From: Kitasatospora paranensis
GTDB taxonomy: Bacteria; Actinomycetota; Actinomycetes; Streptomycetales; Streptomycetaceae
DNA: 64,000 nt
Assembly (NCBI RefSeq): GCF_039544005.1
Contig: NZ_BAABKV010000001.1
Coordinates: 5,580,001 to 5,644,000, forward strand
Direction of reading: 5' to 3'
In this document: positions 20,595 to 28,921 of the stretch, piece by piece
Layout: the number at the start of each line of letters is the position of its first letter
Numbering within the stretch: the first letter of the stretch is position 1
The notes under the pieces: model-generated
What the model saw: the letters and a program-made list of their open reading frames with translations, nothing else
What the model was told of the DNA's origin: nothing
Database searches by the model: none
Translations under genes and position numbers: made by a program

Positions 20595-21026
20595 GTGGCA
20601 GTCAAGATCAAGCTGAAGCGACTCGGCAAGATTCGCTCCCCGCACTACCGCATCGTCGTCGCGGACTCCCGCACCAAGCGTGACGGCCGTGCGATCGAGG
20701 AGATCGGCGTCTACCAGCCGACCTACAACCCCTCGAAGATCGAGGTCGACACCGACCGCGCGCAGTACTGGCTGTCCGTCGGCGCCCAGCCGACCGAGCC
20801 GGTCCTCGCCATCCTCAAGCTGACCGGCGACTGGCAGAAGTTCAAGGGCCTGCCGGCTCCGGAGCCGCTGAAGGTCGCCGAGCCCAAGGTCGAGGACTTC
20901 TCGCACCTCTTCGCGAAGGCCGTCGCGGGCTTCGAGGACAGCACCACCGGTGTTGCCATCACCCCGAAGGCCAAGAAGGCGGACAAGGCCGAGGCTGACG
21001 CCGAGGCCACCTCCACCGAGGCCTGA
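20595..21026 (+). CDS. rpsP: 30S ribosomal protein S16
   Basis: S16 of 143 aa. AVKIKLKRLGKIRSPHYRIVVADSRTKRDG is the diagnostic N-terminus, and GTG 20595 is the start that gives it, with AGGAG 6-10 bp upstream. An acidic/Lys-rich extension (KAKKADKAEADAEA) follows the conserved 85-residue core, as is usual in actinobacteria. It heads the rpsP-KH-rimM-trmD-rplS block. Confidence 0.98.
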   Translation: MAVKIKLKRLGKIRSPHYRIVVADSRTKRDGRAIEEIGVYQPTYNPSKIEVDTDRAQYWLSVGAQPTEPVLAILKLTGDWQKFKGLPAPEPLKVAEPKVEDFSHLFAKAVAGFEDSTTGVAITPKAKKADKAEADAEATSTEA

Positions 21027-21028
21027 GC

Positions 21029-21268
21029 ATGATCGAGGAAGCCCTCGACCACCTGGTGAAGGGCATCGTCGAGCACCCCGACGAGGTGCAGGTGCGCTCG
21101 CGCAACCTGCGCCGGGGCAACACCATCGAGGTCCGGGTCCACCCCGACGACCTCGGCAAGGTGATCGGCCGCGGCGGCCGTACGGCGCGCGCTCTGCGCA
21201 CCGTGGTCGGCGCACTCGGCGGCCGCAACGTCCGGGTCGACCTGGTCGACGTGGACAGCATCCGCTGA
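21029..21268 (+). CDS. khpA: KH-domain RNA-binding protein (KhpA/YlqC type)
   Basis: This 79-aa single KH domain has the RNA-contacting loop VIGRGGRTARALRTVV. It is placed 2 bp after rpsP, the conserved position of this family, between S16 and RimM. Homologues in Gram-positive bacteria bind RNA with a partner KhpB and affect growth and cell division; its RNA targets here are unknown. Confidence 0.93.
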   Translation: MIEEALDHLVKGIVEHPDEVQVRSRNLRRGNTIEVRVHPDDLGKVIGRGGRTARALRTVVGALGGRNVRVDLVDVDSIR

Positions 21269-21489
21269 CACCGAGCCGCCAGGCACTCGTCAGGTACGCG
21301 GGGCCGGCCGGGACGTTCGTCGTCCCGGCCGGCCCTTCCTGCTTCCTTCCTGCCTTTTCGGCCATGCCCCGACGGGTGCATGGCTGCGGGCTGCTCGGCC
21401 GCACAAGCAGCGGTCCCGACGGCGCCCCTACAGACTTCCTTGCATCGGTACAGCGCCGCCCGGCGCGGGAACACAGGAGAACGATCACC

Positions 21490-22146
21490 GTGCAGCTCGT
21501 CGTCGGCAAGATCGGCCGCGCCCACGGCATCCGGGGCGATGTCAGCGTCGAGGTCCGCACCGACGAGCCGGAACTCCGGCTCGGCCCAGGTGCCGTCCTG
21601 CTCACCGACCCGGCGGCTGTCGGGCCGCTGACCGTCGAATCCGGTCGCGTGCACAGCGGTCGGCTGCTGCTCCGCTTCGCCGGGGTGAAGGACCGCACCG
21701 ACGCCGAGGCGCTGCGCGGCACCATGCTGATCGCCGAGATCGACCCGGAGGAGACCCCGGACGACCCGGAGGAGTACTACGACCACCAGCTCATCGGGCT
21801 CGACGTCGTCCTCACGGACGGCACGCTGGTCGGCGAGCTCAGCGAGATCGTCCACCTCCCGTACCAGGACCTCCTCACGGTGACCCGCCCCGACGGCACC
21901 GAGGTGCTCGTGCCGTTCGTGGAGCAGATCGTGCCGACCATCGATCTGGAGAACCAGCGCGCGGTCATCACGCCCCCGCCCGGCCTCATCGAGCCTCTCG
22001 CGGAGGCGGCCGGCTCTGAGGCCGCTGAATCGGAGGTCGCTGACCCCCAGGCCGCTGGTTCCGAAGTCAGCCCCGAGGTCGGCGCCGAGTCTGCCGGCTC
22101 CGAGGACGGCGACGGTCGGGGAACGGGCCAGGAGAACGGCGCGTGA
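21490..22146 (+). CDS. rimM: 16S rRNA processing protein RimM
   Basis: RimM of 218 aa that assists maturation of the 30S head domain. The N-terminal barrel starts VVGKIGRAHGIRGDVSVEVRT and the PRC-barrel domain includes EYYDHQLIGLDVV and VPFVEQIVPTIDLE. A C-terminal extension of about 45 residues rich in Glu, Ser, Ala and Gly looks disordered. Start GTG 21490. Its stop overlaps the trmD start by 4 bp (GTGA). Confidence 0.97.
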   Translation: MQLVVGKIGRAHGIRGDVSVEVRTDEPELRLGPGAVLLTDPAAVGPLTVESGRVHSGRLLLRFAGVKDRTDAEALRGTMLIAEIDPEETPDDPEEYYDHQLIGLDVVLTDGTLVGELSEIVHLPYQDLLTVTRPDGTEVLVPFVEQIVPTIDLENQRAVITPPPGLIEPLAEAAGSEAAESEVADPQAAGSEVSPEVGAESAGSEDGDGRGTGQENGA

Positions 22147-22970
22147 GCGAGATGCGGATCGACGTCGTCACGATCTTCCCCGAGTACCTCGACCCCCTGA
22201 ACGTCTCCCTGGTCGGCAAGGCCCGCGCCCGCGGCCAGCTCGATGTCCACCTGCACGATCTGCGCGGCTGGACGACCGACATCCACCGGACGGTCGACGA
22301 CACCCCGTACGGTGGCGGACCGGGCATGGTGATGAAGCCCGAGCCCTGGGGTGCCGCGCTCGACGCCGTGCTCGCCCAAGGCCCGGAAGGGGAGGTCCCG
22401 ACCCTGGTTGTGCCGACCCCCAGCGGCCGTCCGTTCACCCAGGAGCTCGCGCAGGAGCTCGCCGGCCGCTCGTGGCTGGCGTTTGCGCCGGCGCGTTACG
22501 AGGGCATCGACCGGCGCGTCATCGACGAGGCGGCCACTCGCATGCCGGTCGTGGAGGCCTCGATCGGCGACTACGTCCTGGCCGGCGGTGAGGTCGCCGT
22601 CCTGGTGATGGTCGAAGCCATCGCCAGGCTCCTCCCGGGCGTCCTCGGCAATGCCGAGTCGCACCGCGACGACTCCTTCGCCCCCGGTGCCATGGCCGAC
22701 CTGCTGGAAGGCCCGGTCTACACCAAGCCCGCCGAATGGCGCGGCCGCGAGGTACCCGAGGTGCTGCTCAGCGGCCACCACGGCAAGATCGCACGCTGGC
22801 GCAGGGAACAGGCCTTCGCCCGCACCCTCGCCAACCGGCCGGACCTCGTCTCCCGCTGGCAGCTCGGTGCCTTCGACAAGAAGGAACGGGAGGCGCTCAG
22901 CATCCTCGGCCTGGCCTGGGACGAGAGCCTCGGCCGATTTCGGCCGGCAGTGGATGATGTGGAACAATAG
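22143..22970 (+). CDS. trmD: tRNA (guanine37-N1)-methyltransferase TrmD
   Basis: This 275-aa SPOUT methyltransferase methylates G37 of tRNAs to prevent frameshifting. MRIDVVTIFPEYL opens the protein; DDTPYGGGPGMVMKPEP and CARYEGIDRR-like FAPARYEGIDRRV carry the substrate loop; SIGDYVLAGGEVAVLVMVEA forms the trefoil-knot SAM site. Translationally coupled to rimM by a 4-bp overlap. Confidence 0.97.
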   Translation: MSEMRIDVVTIFPEYLDPLNVSLVGKARARGQLDVHLHDLRGWTTDIHRTVDDTPYGGGPGMVMKPEPWGAALDAVLAQGPEGEVPTLVVPTPSGRPFTQELAQELAGRSWLAFAPARYEGIDRRVIDEAATRMPVVEASIGDYVLAGGEVAVLVMVEAIARLLPGVLGNAESHRDDSFAPGAMADLLEGPVYTKPAEWRGREVPEVLLSGHHGKIARWRREQAFARTLANRPDLVSRWQLGAFDKKEREALSILGLAWDESLGRFRPAVDDVEQ

Positions 22971-23125
22971 GCGACTGCTGTCTGTCGCTGGACGTCCTTC
23001 CGAGGTCGTCACGTGGACCGGCCGGCCCGCCACAGGGGGTTCGCCGTCAGCCGATGCGGCCCGCAGCAACCATCATTCTCACGAACTTCCGTAGGCGGCC
23101 TGTGGCGTCTGCGATGGAGAGCACC

Positions 23126-23476
23126 ATGAGCAACAAGCTCGCTGCTGTCGACGCGGCCTCGCTGCGCACCGACGTCCCGTCCTTCCGCCCGGGTGACACC
23201 CTCAAGGTGCACGTCCGCGTCATCGAAGGCAACCGCTCCCGCGTCCAGGTCTTCCAGGGCGTCGTCATCCGTCGCCACGGCGCCGGCATCGGTGAGACCT
23301 TCACCGTCCGCAAGGTCAGCTTCAACGTCGGCGTGGAGCGCACCTTCCCGGTGCACACCCCGATCGTCGAGAAGATCGAGGTCGTGACCCGCGGTGCCGT
23401 CCGCCGCGCCAAGCTGTACTACCTCCGTGAGCTCCGCGGCAAGGCCGCGAAGATCAAGGAGAAGCGCGACAAGTAA
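23126..23476 (+). CDS. rplS: 50S ribosomal protein L19
   Basis: L19 of 116 aa. PGDTLKVHVRVIEGNRSRVQVFQGVVI and the C-terminal AKLYYLRELRGKAAKIKEKR are the family signatures. ATG 23126 follows GGAG at a good spacing; another in-frame ATG lies 12 bp upstream. The frame is complete. Confidence 0.97.
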   Translation: MSNKLAAVDAASLRTDVPSFRPGDTLKVHVRVIEGNRSRVQVFQGVVIRRHGAGIGETFTVRKVSFNVGVERTFPVHTPIVEKIEVVTRGAVRRAKLYYLRELRGKAAKIKEKRDK

Positions 23477-23483
23477 GCATCGG

Positions 23484-23501
23484 CCCCGGCCTTGGCCGGG
23501 G
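23484..23501 (+). terminator. hairpin terminator after rplS
   Basis: CCCCGGCC-TT-GGCCGGGG, a perfect 8-bp stem with a 2-nt loop, lies 8 bp past the rplS stop. It separates the ribosomal block from the signal peptidase cluster. Confidence 0.65.
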
Positions 23502-23585
23502 TGCGACTGCTTACGGTCGATGGGACTTGAGCCCTTGGACACCTTGAGGCCTGGACCTCAGGGGCTTGGGGATAAGCTCTGCCCG

Positions 23586-24506
23586 ATGACCACGCACGAA
23601 CCTGCCGCGGACCGCGTCGGAAGAACCGCCCCCAAGGGTGCGGACTCGCCGGCGCGGTCCGTCGTCGTTCCTGTCGGTGCTGCGGGCGGGGCGGGCGCGG
23701 CGTTGACGGACCCTGCTGCTGCTCAGACGGCTGAGGGTGTCGACGGTGCGGGGGCTGCTGAGGGCCCCGGGCTGGTTGAGGGTGCCGACGGCGTCGGGAC
23801 GGTTGCAGTCCCGCCCGGTGACGGCGCCCAAGGCGGCTCTCGTGGGGGATGGGGACGCGACCTCCTGTTGGTGGGGGCTGTCTGCCTGCTCGTGCTGCTC
23901 ATCGCGAATGCCTTCGTGGCGCGACCTTTCGCTGTTCCGTCGGGCTCCATGGAGAACACCCTTCGCCCTGGGGACAGGCTGGTGGTCAATGAGCTCGCCT
24001 ACGCCTTCGGTGGGCACGTTCGACGCGGCGACGTCGTGGTGTTCGACGGGACCGGTTCGTTTCTTCCCTACGCTGCTGACCCCTCCGCCGCTCGAAAGCT
24101 GTTGAACCGAGTCGGGCTCTCCTCGGCCGGTGATTCGGTCTTCGTGAAGCGGGTTGTCGGGATCGCGGGTGACAGGGTGACCTGCTGCGGTACGGACGGC
24201 AGGATCCGCGTCAATGGCGAGCCTCTCGACGAAGCCGGCTATCTGGCTCCTGGCGACTCGCCGTCCGAGGTGCCGTTCGACGTCCTGGTGCCGGCTGGCC
24301 GGCTCTGGCTCATGGGGGATCACCGGAGCGATTCCAGTGACTCGCGCGACCACCTGGGGCAGCCGGGTGGCGGTTTCGTGCCCGAGTCGCGGGTGATCGG
24401 CCGGGCCGAGTGGGTGGTGTTCCCGTTCGGTCGGTGGACCTCCCTGACCCGGCCGGGAGCCTTTGCCGCGATTGGGGGGACTGGTAGCCATGGGGACCAG
24501 GGGTAA
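23586..24506 (+). CDS. lepB: type I signal peptidase, paralogue 1
   Basis: This 306-aa peptidase removes signal peptides from secreted proteins at the outer face of the membrane. A low-complexity cytoplasmic N-terminus of about 90 residues precedes one transmembrane helix (LLLVGAVCLLVLLIANAFV). PSGSMENTL holds the catalytic Ser and FVKRVVGIAGD the catalytic Lys. MGDHRSDSSDSRDH is the conserved box E. There is no clear second membrane helix at the C-terminus. First of four tandem paralogues downstream of rplS, the arrangement known as sipW-Z in Streptomyces. Confidence 0.95.
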   Translation: MTTHEPAADRVGRTAPKGADSPARSVVVPVGAAGGAGAALTDPAAAQTAEGVDGAGAAEGPGLVEGADGVGTVAVPPGDGAQGGSRGGWGRDLLLVGAVCLLVLLIANAFVARPFAVPSGSMENTLRPGDRLVVNELAYAFGGHVRRGDVVVFDGTGSFLPYAADPSAARKLLNRVGLSSAGDSVFVKRVVGIAGDRVTCCGTDGRIRVNGEPLDEAGYLAPGDSPSEVPFDVLVPAGRLWLMGDHRSDSSDSRDHLGQPGGGFVPESRVIGRAEWVVFPFGRWTSLTRPGAFAAIGGTGSHGDQG

Positions 24507-25506
24507 GGGACGGCCGGTGACGGCTGCACCCTCGTCGGGAACGGGCGCTCCGGACTTCTCGGAGGCCGGGGAAGGCGCAGGGGCCGAGCGAGCGGGCCGC
24601 CGGCTCTCGGGTGTTACCCGCGGTCGTGCCGAGCGCCGTAGGACAGCCCAGCGTGCGGCTCGCCGCCGCCGCCGGTCGCTCTTCCGCGAGCTGCCGTTGG
24701 TCGTGATCGTGGCACTGGTGATCGCGCTGGTGCTCAAGACGTTCTTCGTCCAGGTCTTCGTCATCCCTTCGGGCTCGATGGAGCAGACGATTCAGATCGG
24801 CGACCGCGTGCTGGTCGACAAGCTGACCCCGTGGTTCGGCAATCAGCCGAGCCGCGGAGAGGTCGTGGTCTTCCGGGATCCAGGTGGCTGGCTGGAGAAC
24901 GACCGCACGGTGTCGAACGACGGGCCGGTTCTCCACCGGGTGAAGCAGGTCTTCTCCTCCGTGGGGCTGTTGCCCTCCGACAATGAGCACGACCTGATCA
25001 AGCGGGTCATCGGGGTTGGCGGGGACACCGTCGAATGCTGTGACGCGAAGGGTCGGCTGAGTGTCAACGGCGCCCCCGTCGACGAGGCCTACCTGGCGCC
25101 CGGCAACGTCCCGTCGCGGCAGGCGTTCAAGATCACTGTGCCTGCGGGGCGCCTCTGGGTCATGGGCGATCACCGCGATCTTTCGGCTGACTCCCGGTCG
25201 CACATGGCGAATCCCGGGGGAGGCACCATTCCTGTGGGGAACGTCGTCGGCCGCGCCGTCGTTATCGCATGGCCGCTCCCGAGACTCGGTCGGCTCGATG
25301 TGCCGGGTTCGCTCTCCTCTCTTCCGACCCGTACGCCGGCTGCTTCGGCCGCAGGCACTGCCGGTCCGATTGAGTCGTCCGGTGGATTTGGGACCGCCGG
25401 GCCGGATCCTGCGGAACCTTCGCTCGTTATGGGTGTGTTGGGCGCACTTCCGTTCGTTGTTCGGAGGGGACAGGCCGGCCGTCGGCAGAGCCGTCGGTCC
25501 GGTTGA
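24490..25506 (+). CDS. lepB: type I signal peptidase, paralogue 2
   Basis: This 338-aa signal peptidase begins inside the end of paralogue 1 (17-bp overlap), so the two are co-translated. The N-terminus is basic (RAERRRTAQRAARRRRR) and is followed by one helix (LPLVVIVALVIALVLKTFFV). Catalytic Ser lies in IPSGSMEQT and Lys in LIKRVIGVGGD. Box E is MGDHRDLSADSRSH. A C-terminal Gly/Ala/Pro region with a weak hydrophobic segment (LVMGVLGALPFVV) may re-enter the membrane. Confidence 0.95.
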   Translation: MGTRGKGRPVTAAPSSGTGAPDFSEAGEGAGAERAGRRLSGVTRGRAERRRTAQRAARRRRRSLFRELPLVVIVALVIALVLKTFFVQVFVIPSGSMEQTIQIGDRVLVDKLTPWFGNQPSRGEVVVFRDPGGWLENDRTVSNDGPVLHRVKQVFSSVGLLPSDNEHDLIKRVIGVGGDTVECCDAKGRLSVNGAPVDEAYLAPGNVPSRQAFKITVPAGRLWVMGDHRDLSADSRSHMANPGGGTIPVGNVVGRAVVIAWPLPRLGRLDVPGSLSSLPTRTPAASAAGTAGPIESSGGFGTAGPDPAEPSLVMGVLGALPFVVRRGQAGRRQSRRSG

Positions 25507-25747
25507 TGCCCGGATCTGCCGTGTGGGAGCACGGGCAGGTCGAATGGGAGTGATAGAGAGGTGCTGGACTACTCGGTGCACGGTTCGGTGACCTTCCCGG
25601 GTTTCCGGGTCGTTGCTTCTGGTGTCAGACCGGCCCCTGGCGGGCAGGTCTGAGGCGGGTTGACGGTCGGTTACGGAGCGTGGTGTCGACTGTGCGGCAC
25701 TGGCGAGCGTGGGCGCATGGGCGTCTGCAGAGCAGGGAGGAGATGTC

Positions 25748-26740
25748 GTGGGGGATCTGGTGATCGGTGCCCGCTCGGGTGCCCCGGAGCCCGAGGGCAC
25801 GGGCGGTCGCGCGGTCCGGTCGGCCCAGGCCGCGCAGGCCGCCGATTCCGGTGCGGCGGGAGCGGCTGCCGCTTCGGACGGTAGTCCTGCCGGTACCCCG
25901 GACGACTCGGAGGGCACAGTGAGTGAAGTCCCCGAGCGGGACACGGTGGCTGGTGACGGATCTGGAGACGACAGACCCCGTCCCCAGAAGCAGCGTTCCT
26001 TCTGGAAGGAACTCCCGATCCTGGTCGGCATCGCGCTGATTCTGGCGCTGGTGATCAAGACGTTCTTCGTCCAGGCCTTCTCGATCCCGTCGGGCTCGAT
26101 GGAGAACACCCTGAAGATCGGGGACCGCGTCCTGGTCGACAAGCTCACTCCCTGGTTCGGCGCCGAGCCCCAGCGGGGCGAGGTCGTGGTCTTCCACGAC
26201 CCGGGTGGCTGGCTGAACGACGAGCCGACCCAGCAGAGCAACAGCGCTTTCGTCCGAGGCATTCAGAACGTCTTCAGCTTCATCGGCCTGATGCCCTCCT
26301 CCAACGAGAAGGACCTGATCAAGCGGGTCATCGCGGTGGGTGGAGACACCGTCGAGTGTCAGGGCAGCGGTCCGGTCAAGGTGAACGGGATCGCCCTCAA
26401 CGAGCCGTACATCTTCCCGGGTAACACCCCGTGCGGGGAGAAGCCCTTTGGTCCGGTCAAGGTGCCCAACGGTCGGATCTGGGTGATGGGCGACCACCGT
26501 GGTGACTCCCTCGACTCGCGCTACCACCAGGACCAGCCCGGCGGTGGAACGGTGCCGGTCGGCAACGTGGTCGGTCGGGCCTTCGTGGTCGCGTGGCCGA
26601 TCGGGGACTGGGCGACGCTTCCGGTGCCGGACACCTTCGACCAGAAGGGCCTCTCGGCGGCGGCTCCGATGACGCTGCCGGCGGCGGGCGCGGCTGTTGC
26701 CCTGCCGGCTGTGTGGTGGATCCGCAGGCGTCGAGACTGA
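25748..26740 (+). CDS. lepB: type I signal peptidase, paralogue 3
   Basis: Signal peptidase of about 330 aa from GTG 25748; this start follows GGAGGAGA at 5 bp, better than the upstream in-frame ATG at 25709 (no binding site). A disordered acidic N-terminus leads to a helix (LPILVGIALILALVIKTFFV). Ser is in IPSGSMENT, Lys in LIKRVIAVGGD, box E is MGDHRGDSLDSRYH. A C-terminal helix (AAGAAVALPAVWWIRRRR) gives a second membrane anchor. It is closely similar to paralogue 2, including VDKLTPWFG. Confidence 0.95.
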   Translation: MGDLVIGARSGAPEPEGTGGRAVRSAQAAQAADSGAAGAAAASDGSPAGTPDDSEGTVSEVPERDTVAGDGSGDDRPRPQKQRSFWKELPILVGIALILALVIKTFFVQAFSIPSGSMENTLKIGDRVLVDKLTPWFGAEPQRGEVVVFHDPGGWLNDEPTQQSNSAFVRGIQNVFSFIGLMPSSNEKDLIKRVIAVGGDTVECQGSGPVKVNGIALNEPYIFPGNTPCGEKPFGPVKVPNGRIWVMGDHRGDSLDSRYHQDQPGGGTVPVGNVVGRAFVVAWPIGDWATLPVPDTFDQKGLSAAAPMTLPAAGAAVALPAVWWIRRRRD

Positions 26741-26984
26741 CCGGCCCGGCCGTGCCGAGCGGACCGACCGGATCGACTTGACTGAGTGCGCCGGCCCCCT
26801 CGGCCGTCGTGAGGGGCAGGGCGATCGACTGAGGATCTGTGGCCGACTCTTGCGCAGGCCGTGGTACCGGCGAGTAATGTGCTCGCAGGTACCGCGGCCT
26901 GTCGGCATTGGGGCCGCCGGTACCGCGCGTGGGTACCAGGTGTGCGCGGACCGGCCTAGTGCCGATGAGGAAGGTACGAGGGCC

Positions 26985-27734
26985 ATGAGCAGTGTCACGG
27001 AGCGTCCGGCAGCGAAGCCGGCGCCGGCCCGCCGGCGACGTAGCGCAGCCTCGCTGCTGCAGGGCGTGGCCATCGCCGTCGGGTTCGCGCTGCTCGTCGG
27101 TGGCTTCGGGTTGATCGCGATGGACTACCGTCCCTACCGCGTGCCGACGACGTCCATGTCTCCCACCATCCAGCCGGACGACACCGTGCTGGCCCGGAAG
27201 ATCGGCGGAGGATCGGTCGGCCGTGGCGACATCGTCGTCTTTACCGAGCAGAGCTGGGGCGGTGCGACGATGGTGAAGCGTGTCGTCGCAGTCGGCGGCG
27301 ACACAGTGGCCTGCTGCGACTCGGCAGGGCACCTGACCGTGAACGGCGTCGGTGTGACCGAACCCTACGCAGATGTCCGAGGCGGCACTGGTGCCGCCTT
27401 CAGCATCACCGTGCCCGAGGGGCGCCTCTTCCTGCTCGGAGACTCGCGCTTCAATTCCCTGGACTCCCGCAGCCACCTGGATGTCGCCAGCGGGACAGTG
27501 GCTGCCTCGGACGTGGTCGCCAAGGTGGAGGCACGTGTCTGGCCGTCGTCCCGGGCCACGTTCCTCGGCCGCACTGCCGCCTTTGACGCCCTCAAGGGGC
27601 CGATTGCAACCCGACCGGGGCTGCTCGCACCCGCGGCGTACGGCGCCGTCGGTGGAGCTGCGCTGGTCCTGTTGGCGGGCGCGATGGGATCGGTTGCCTC
27701 GCTGGTGCGCCGCGTGAGCCGTCGACGGAGCTGA
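26985..27734 (+). CDS. lepB: type I signal peptidase, paralogue 4 (divergent)
   Basis: Signal peptidase of 249 aa with GAGGAAGG upstream of ATG 26985. It is the most divergent of the four: the Ser motif is VPTTSMSPT instead of PSGSM, the Lys motif is MVKRVVAVGGD, and box E is LGDSRFNSLDSRSH with Ser replacing the usual His. It has an N-terminal helix (GVAIAVGFALLVGGFGLIA) and a C-terminal helix (YGAVGGAALVLLAGAMGSV). The catalytic dyad is present, so it should be active; the altered box suggests a different substrate preference. Confidence 0.93.
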   Translation: MSSVTERPAAKPAPARRRRSAASLLQGVAIAVGFALLVGGFGLIAMDYRPYRVPTTSMSPTIQPDDTVLARKIGGGSVGRGDIVVFTEQSWGGATMVKRVVAVGGDTVACCDSAGHLTVNGVGVTEPYADVRGGTGAAFSITVPEGRLFLLGDSRFNSLDSRSHLDVASGTVAASDVVAKVEARVWPSSRATFLGRTAAFDALKGPIATRPGLLAPAAYGAVGGAALVLLAGAMGSVASLVRRVSRRRS

Positions 27735-27774
27735 ACCGGCGGGCCCGCTCGGCCCGGCCGTTCGCGAGGGGACA

Positions 27775-28266
27775 GTGGAGGTGACCGCCGTGGAGGTCCG
27801 GCGTCGGCGAGCCGTCCGCGTCCTCCTGCTCGACCGGGACGACCGCCTCCTACTGCTGCACGGTCTGGACCCGGCGGCCCCCGGTGTGTCCTGGTGGATC
27901 ACGCCGGGCGGTGGCCTGGAGCCGGGCGAGAGCGAGCGCGAGGCGGCGCTGCGCGAACTCGCCGAGGAGGTCGGACTCGTCGGTGTGGACCTCGGACCAT
28001 TGGTGGCGTACGACACTGTGTCGTTCTCCTTTCAGGGGCAGCTCTACCAGCAGGAACAGCACTTCCTGCTGGCAAGGACCGATCGGGTGGAGGCCGGATT
28101 GGAGACCAGAGCGGCCGCGGAGGAGCACGCCTCTCTGATCGAGGCACGCTGGTGGACTGCGGCCGAGCTGAGAGAGACCGGGGAGACCGTTTATCCGGCC
28201 CGGTTGCCGGAGCTTCTCGACCGCCTGGTCATGGATGGCCCGCCGGTCGTGCCGGTAGGGCTCTGA
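27775..28266 (+). CDS. Nudix hydrolase
   Basis: This 163-aa protein has a complete Nudix box, GGGLEPGESEREAALRELAEEVGL region (G-x5-E-x7-REx2EExG), which binds metal and hydrolyses nucleoside-diphosphate-linked substrates. The start may be GTG 27775 or GTG 27781; neither has a strong binding site. It lies between lepB4 and the DUF2469 gene, its usual streptomycete neighbours. The substrate cannot be inferred. Confidence 0.9.
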   Translation: MEVTAVEVRRRRAVRVLLLDRDDRLLLLHGLDPAAPGVSWWITPGGGLEPGESEREAALRELAEEVGLVGVDLGPLVAYDTVSFSFQGQLYQQEQHFLLARTDRVEAGLETRAAAEEHASLIEARWWTAAELRETGETVYPARLPELLDRLVMDGPPVVPVGL

Positions 28267-28321
28267 TGGTGGTTGCAGTGGTCCACAATGGGGTGGACGT
28301 GACGAGTGAGGGGACGCCTGG

Positions 28322-28648
28322 ATGAGTGCCGAAGACCTCGAGAAGTACGAGACCGAGATGGAGCTCAAGCTCTACCGGGAGTACCGGGACGTCGTCGGTC
28401 TCTTCAAGTACGTCATCGAGACCGAGCGACGCTTTTATCTCACGAACGACTACGACCTTCAGGTGCACTCCGTTCAGGGGGAAGTGTTCTTCGAGGTGTC
28501 GATGGCGGACGCTTGGGTGTGGGACATGTACCGGCCGGCGCGGTTCGTCCGGAAGGTCCGGGTCCTGACCTTCAAGGACGTCAATATCGAGGAGCTGGCC
28601 AAGAGCGACCTGGAGCTCCCCTCCGACGACAGTTCCTTCGGCAACTGA
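28322..28648 (+). CDS. DUF2469 family protein
   Basis: This 108-aa protein (MSAEDLEKYETEMELKLYREYRDV start region; NDYDLQVHS; EVSMADAWVWDMYR) belongs to the short DUF2469 family that is nearly universal in actinobacteria and lies between the signal peptidases and yraN. It is acidic, has no membrane segment and no known enzymatic motif. Function unknown. Confidence 0.9.
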   Translation: MSAEDLEKYETEMELKLYREYRDVVGLFKYVIETERRFYLTNDYDLQVHSVQGEVFFEVSMADAWVWDMYRPARFVRKVRVLTFKDVNIEELAKSDLELPSDDSSFGN

Positions 28649-28828
28649 TGCGATAGCCGACGGTTCAGGGCTCGGGACAACCCTCGGCATCGTGCCCGGA
28701 GCTGCCGAGCCGCTCCTTGCGCAGGGTTCGCCCTCCGCGTCGGTGCTCTGTCCGGATTCCGAGCATGGAATTTCCGAGCAGCCGTGTCCAGCATCGAGGG
28801 GCTTCACCACTCCTGCGAGGGACTCTGG

Positions 28829-28854
28829 TTATCCACAGGCCCGAGTTATCCACA
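28829..28854 (+). promoter_or_regulatory. tandem DnaA-box-like sites upstream of yraN
   Basis: Two perfect TTATCCACA boxes lie at 28829-28837 and 28846-28854, each followed by GG, in the same orientation and 17 bp apart. They are about 70 bp upstream of the likely yraN start. The same two-box arrangement with one-base variants occurs upstream of the M23 peptidase gene at 44.8 kb. DnaA binding is inferred from the established 9-mer consensus. Confidence 0.55.
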
Positions 28855-28921
28855 GGTTCGTAAGGTCCCCTGGTCGGGATGCACGTCTCCTCGGCAACCT
28901 CCACATGACGGAGGTGAAGCC

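Noticed and set aside
28829..28854. Chromosomal replication origin at the DnaA-box pair
   Set aside because: Streptomyces oriC has many boxes between dnaA and dnaN; only two boxes are present here and neither gene is nearby.
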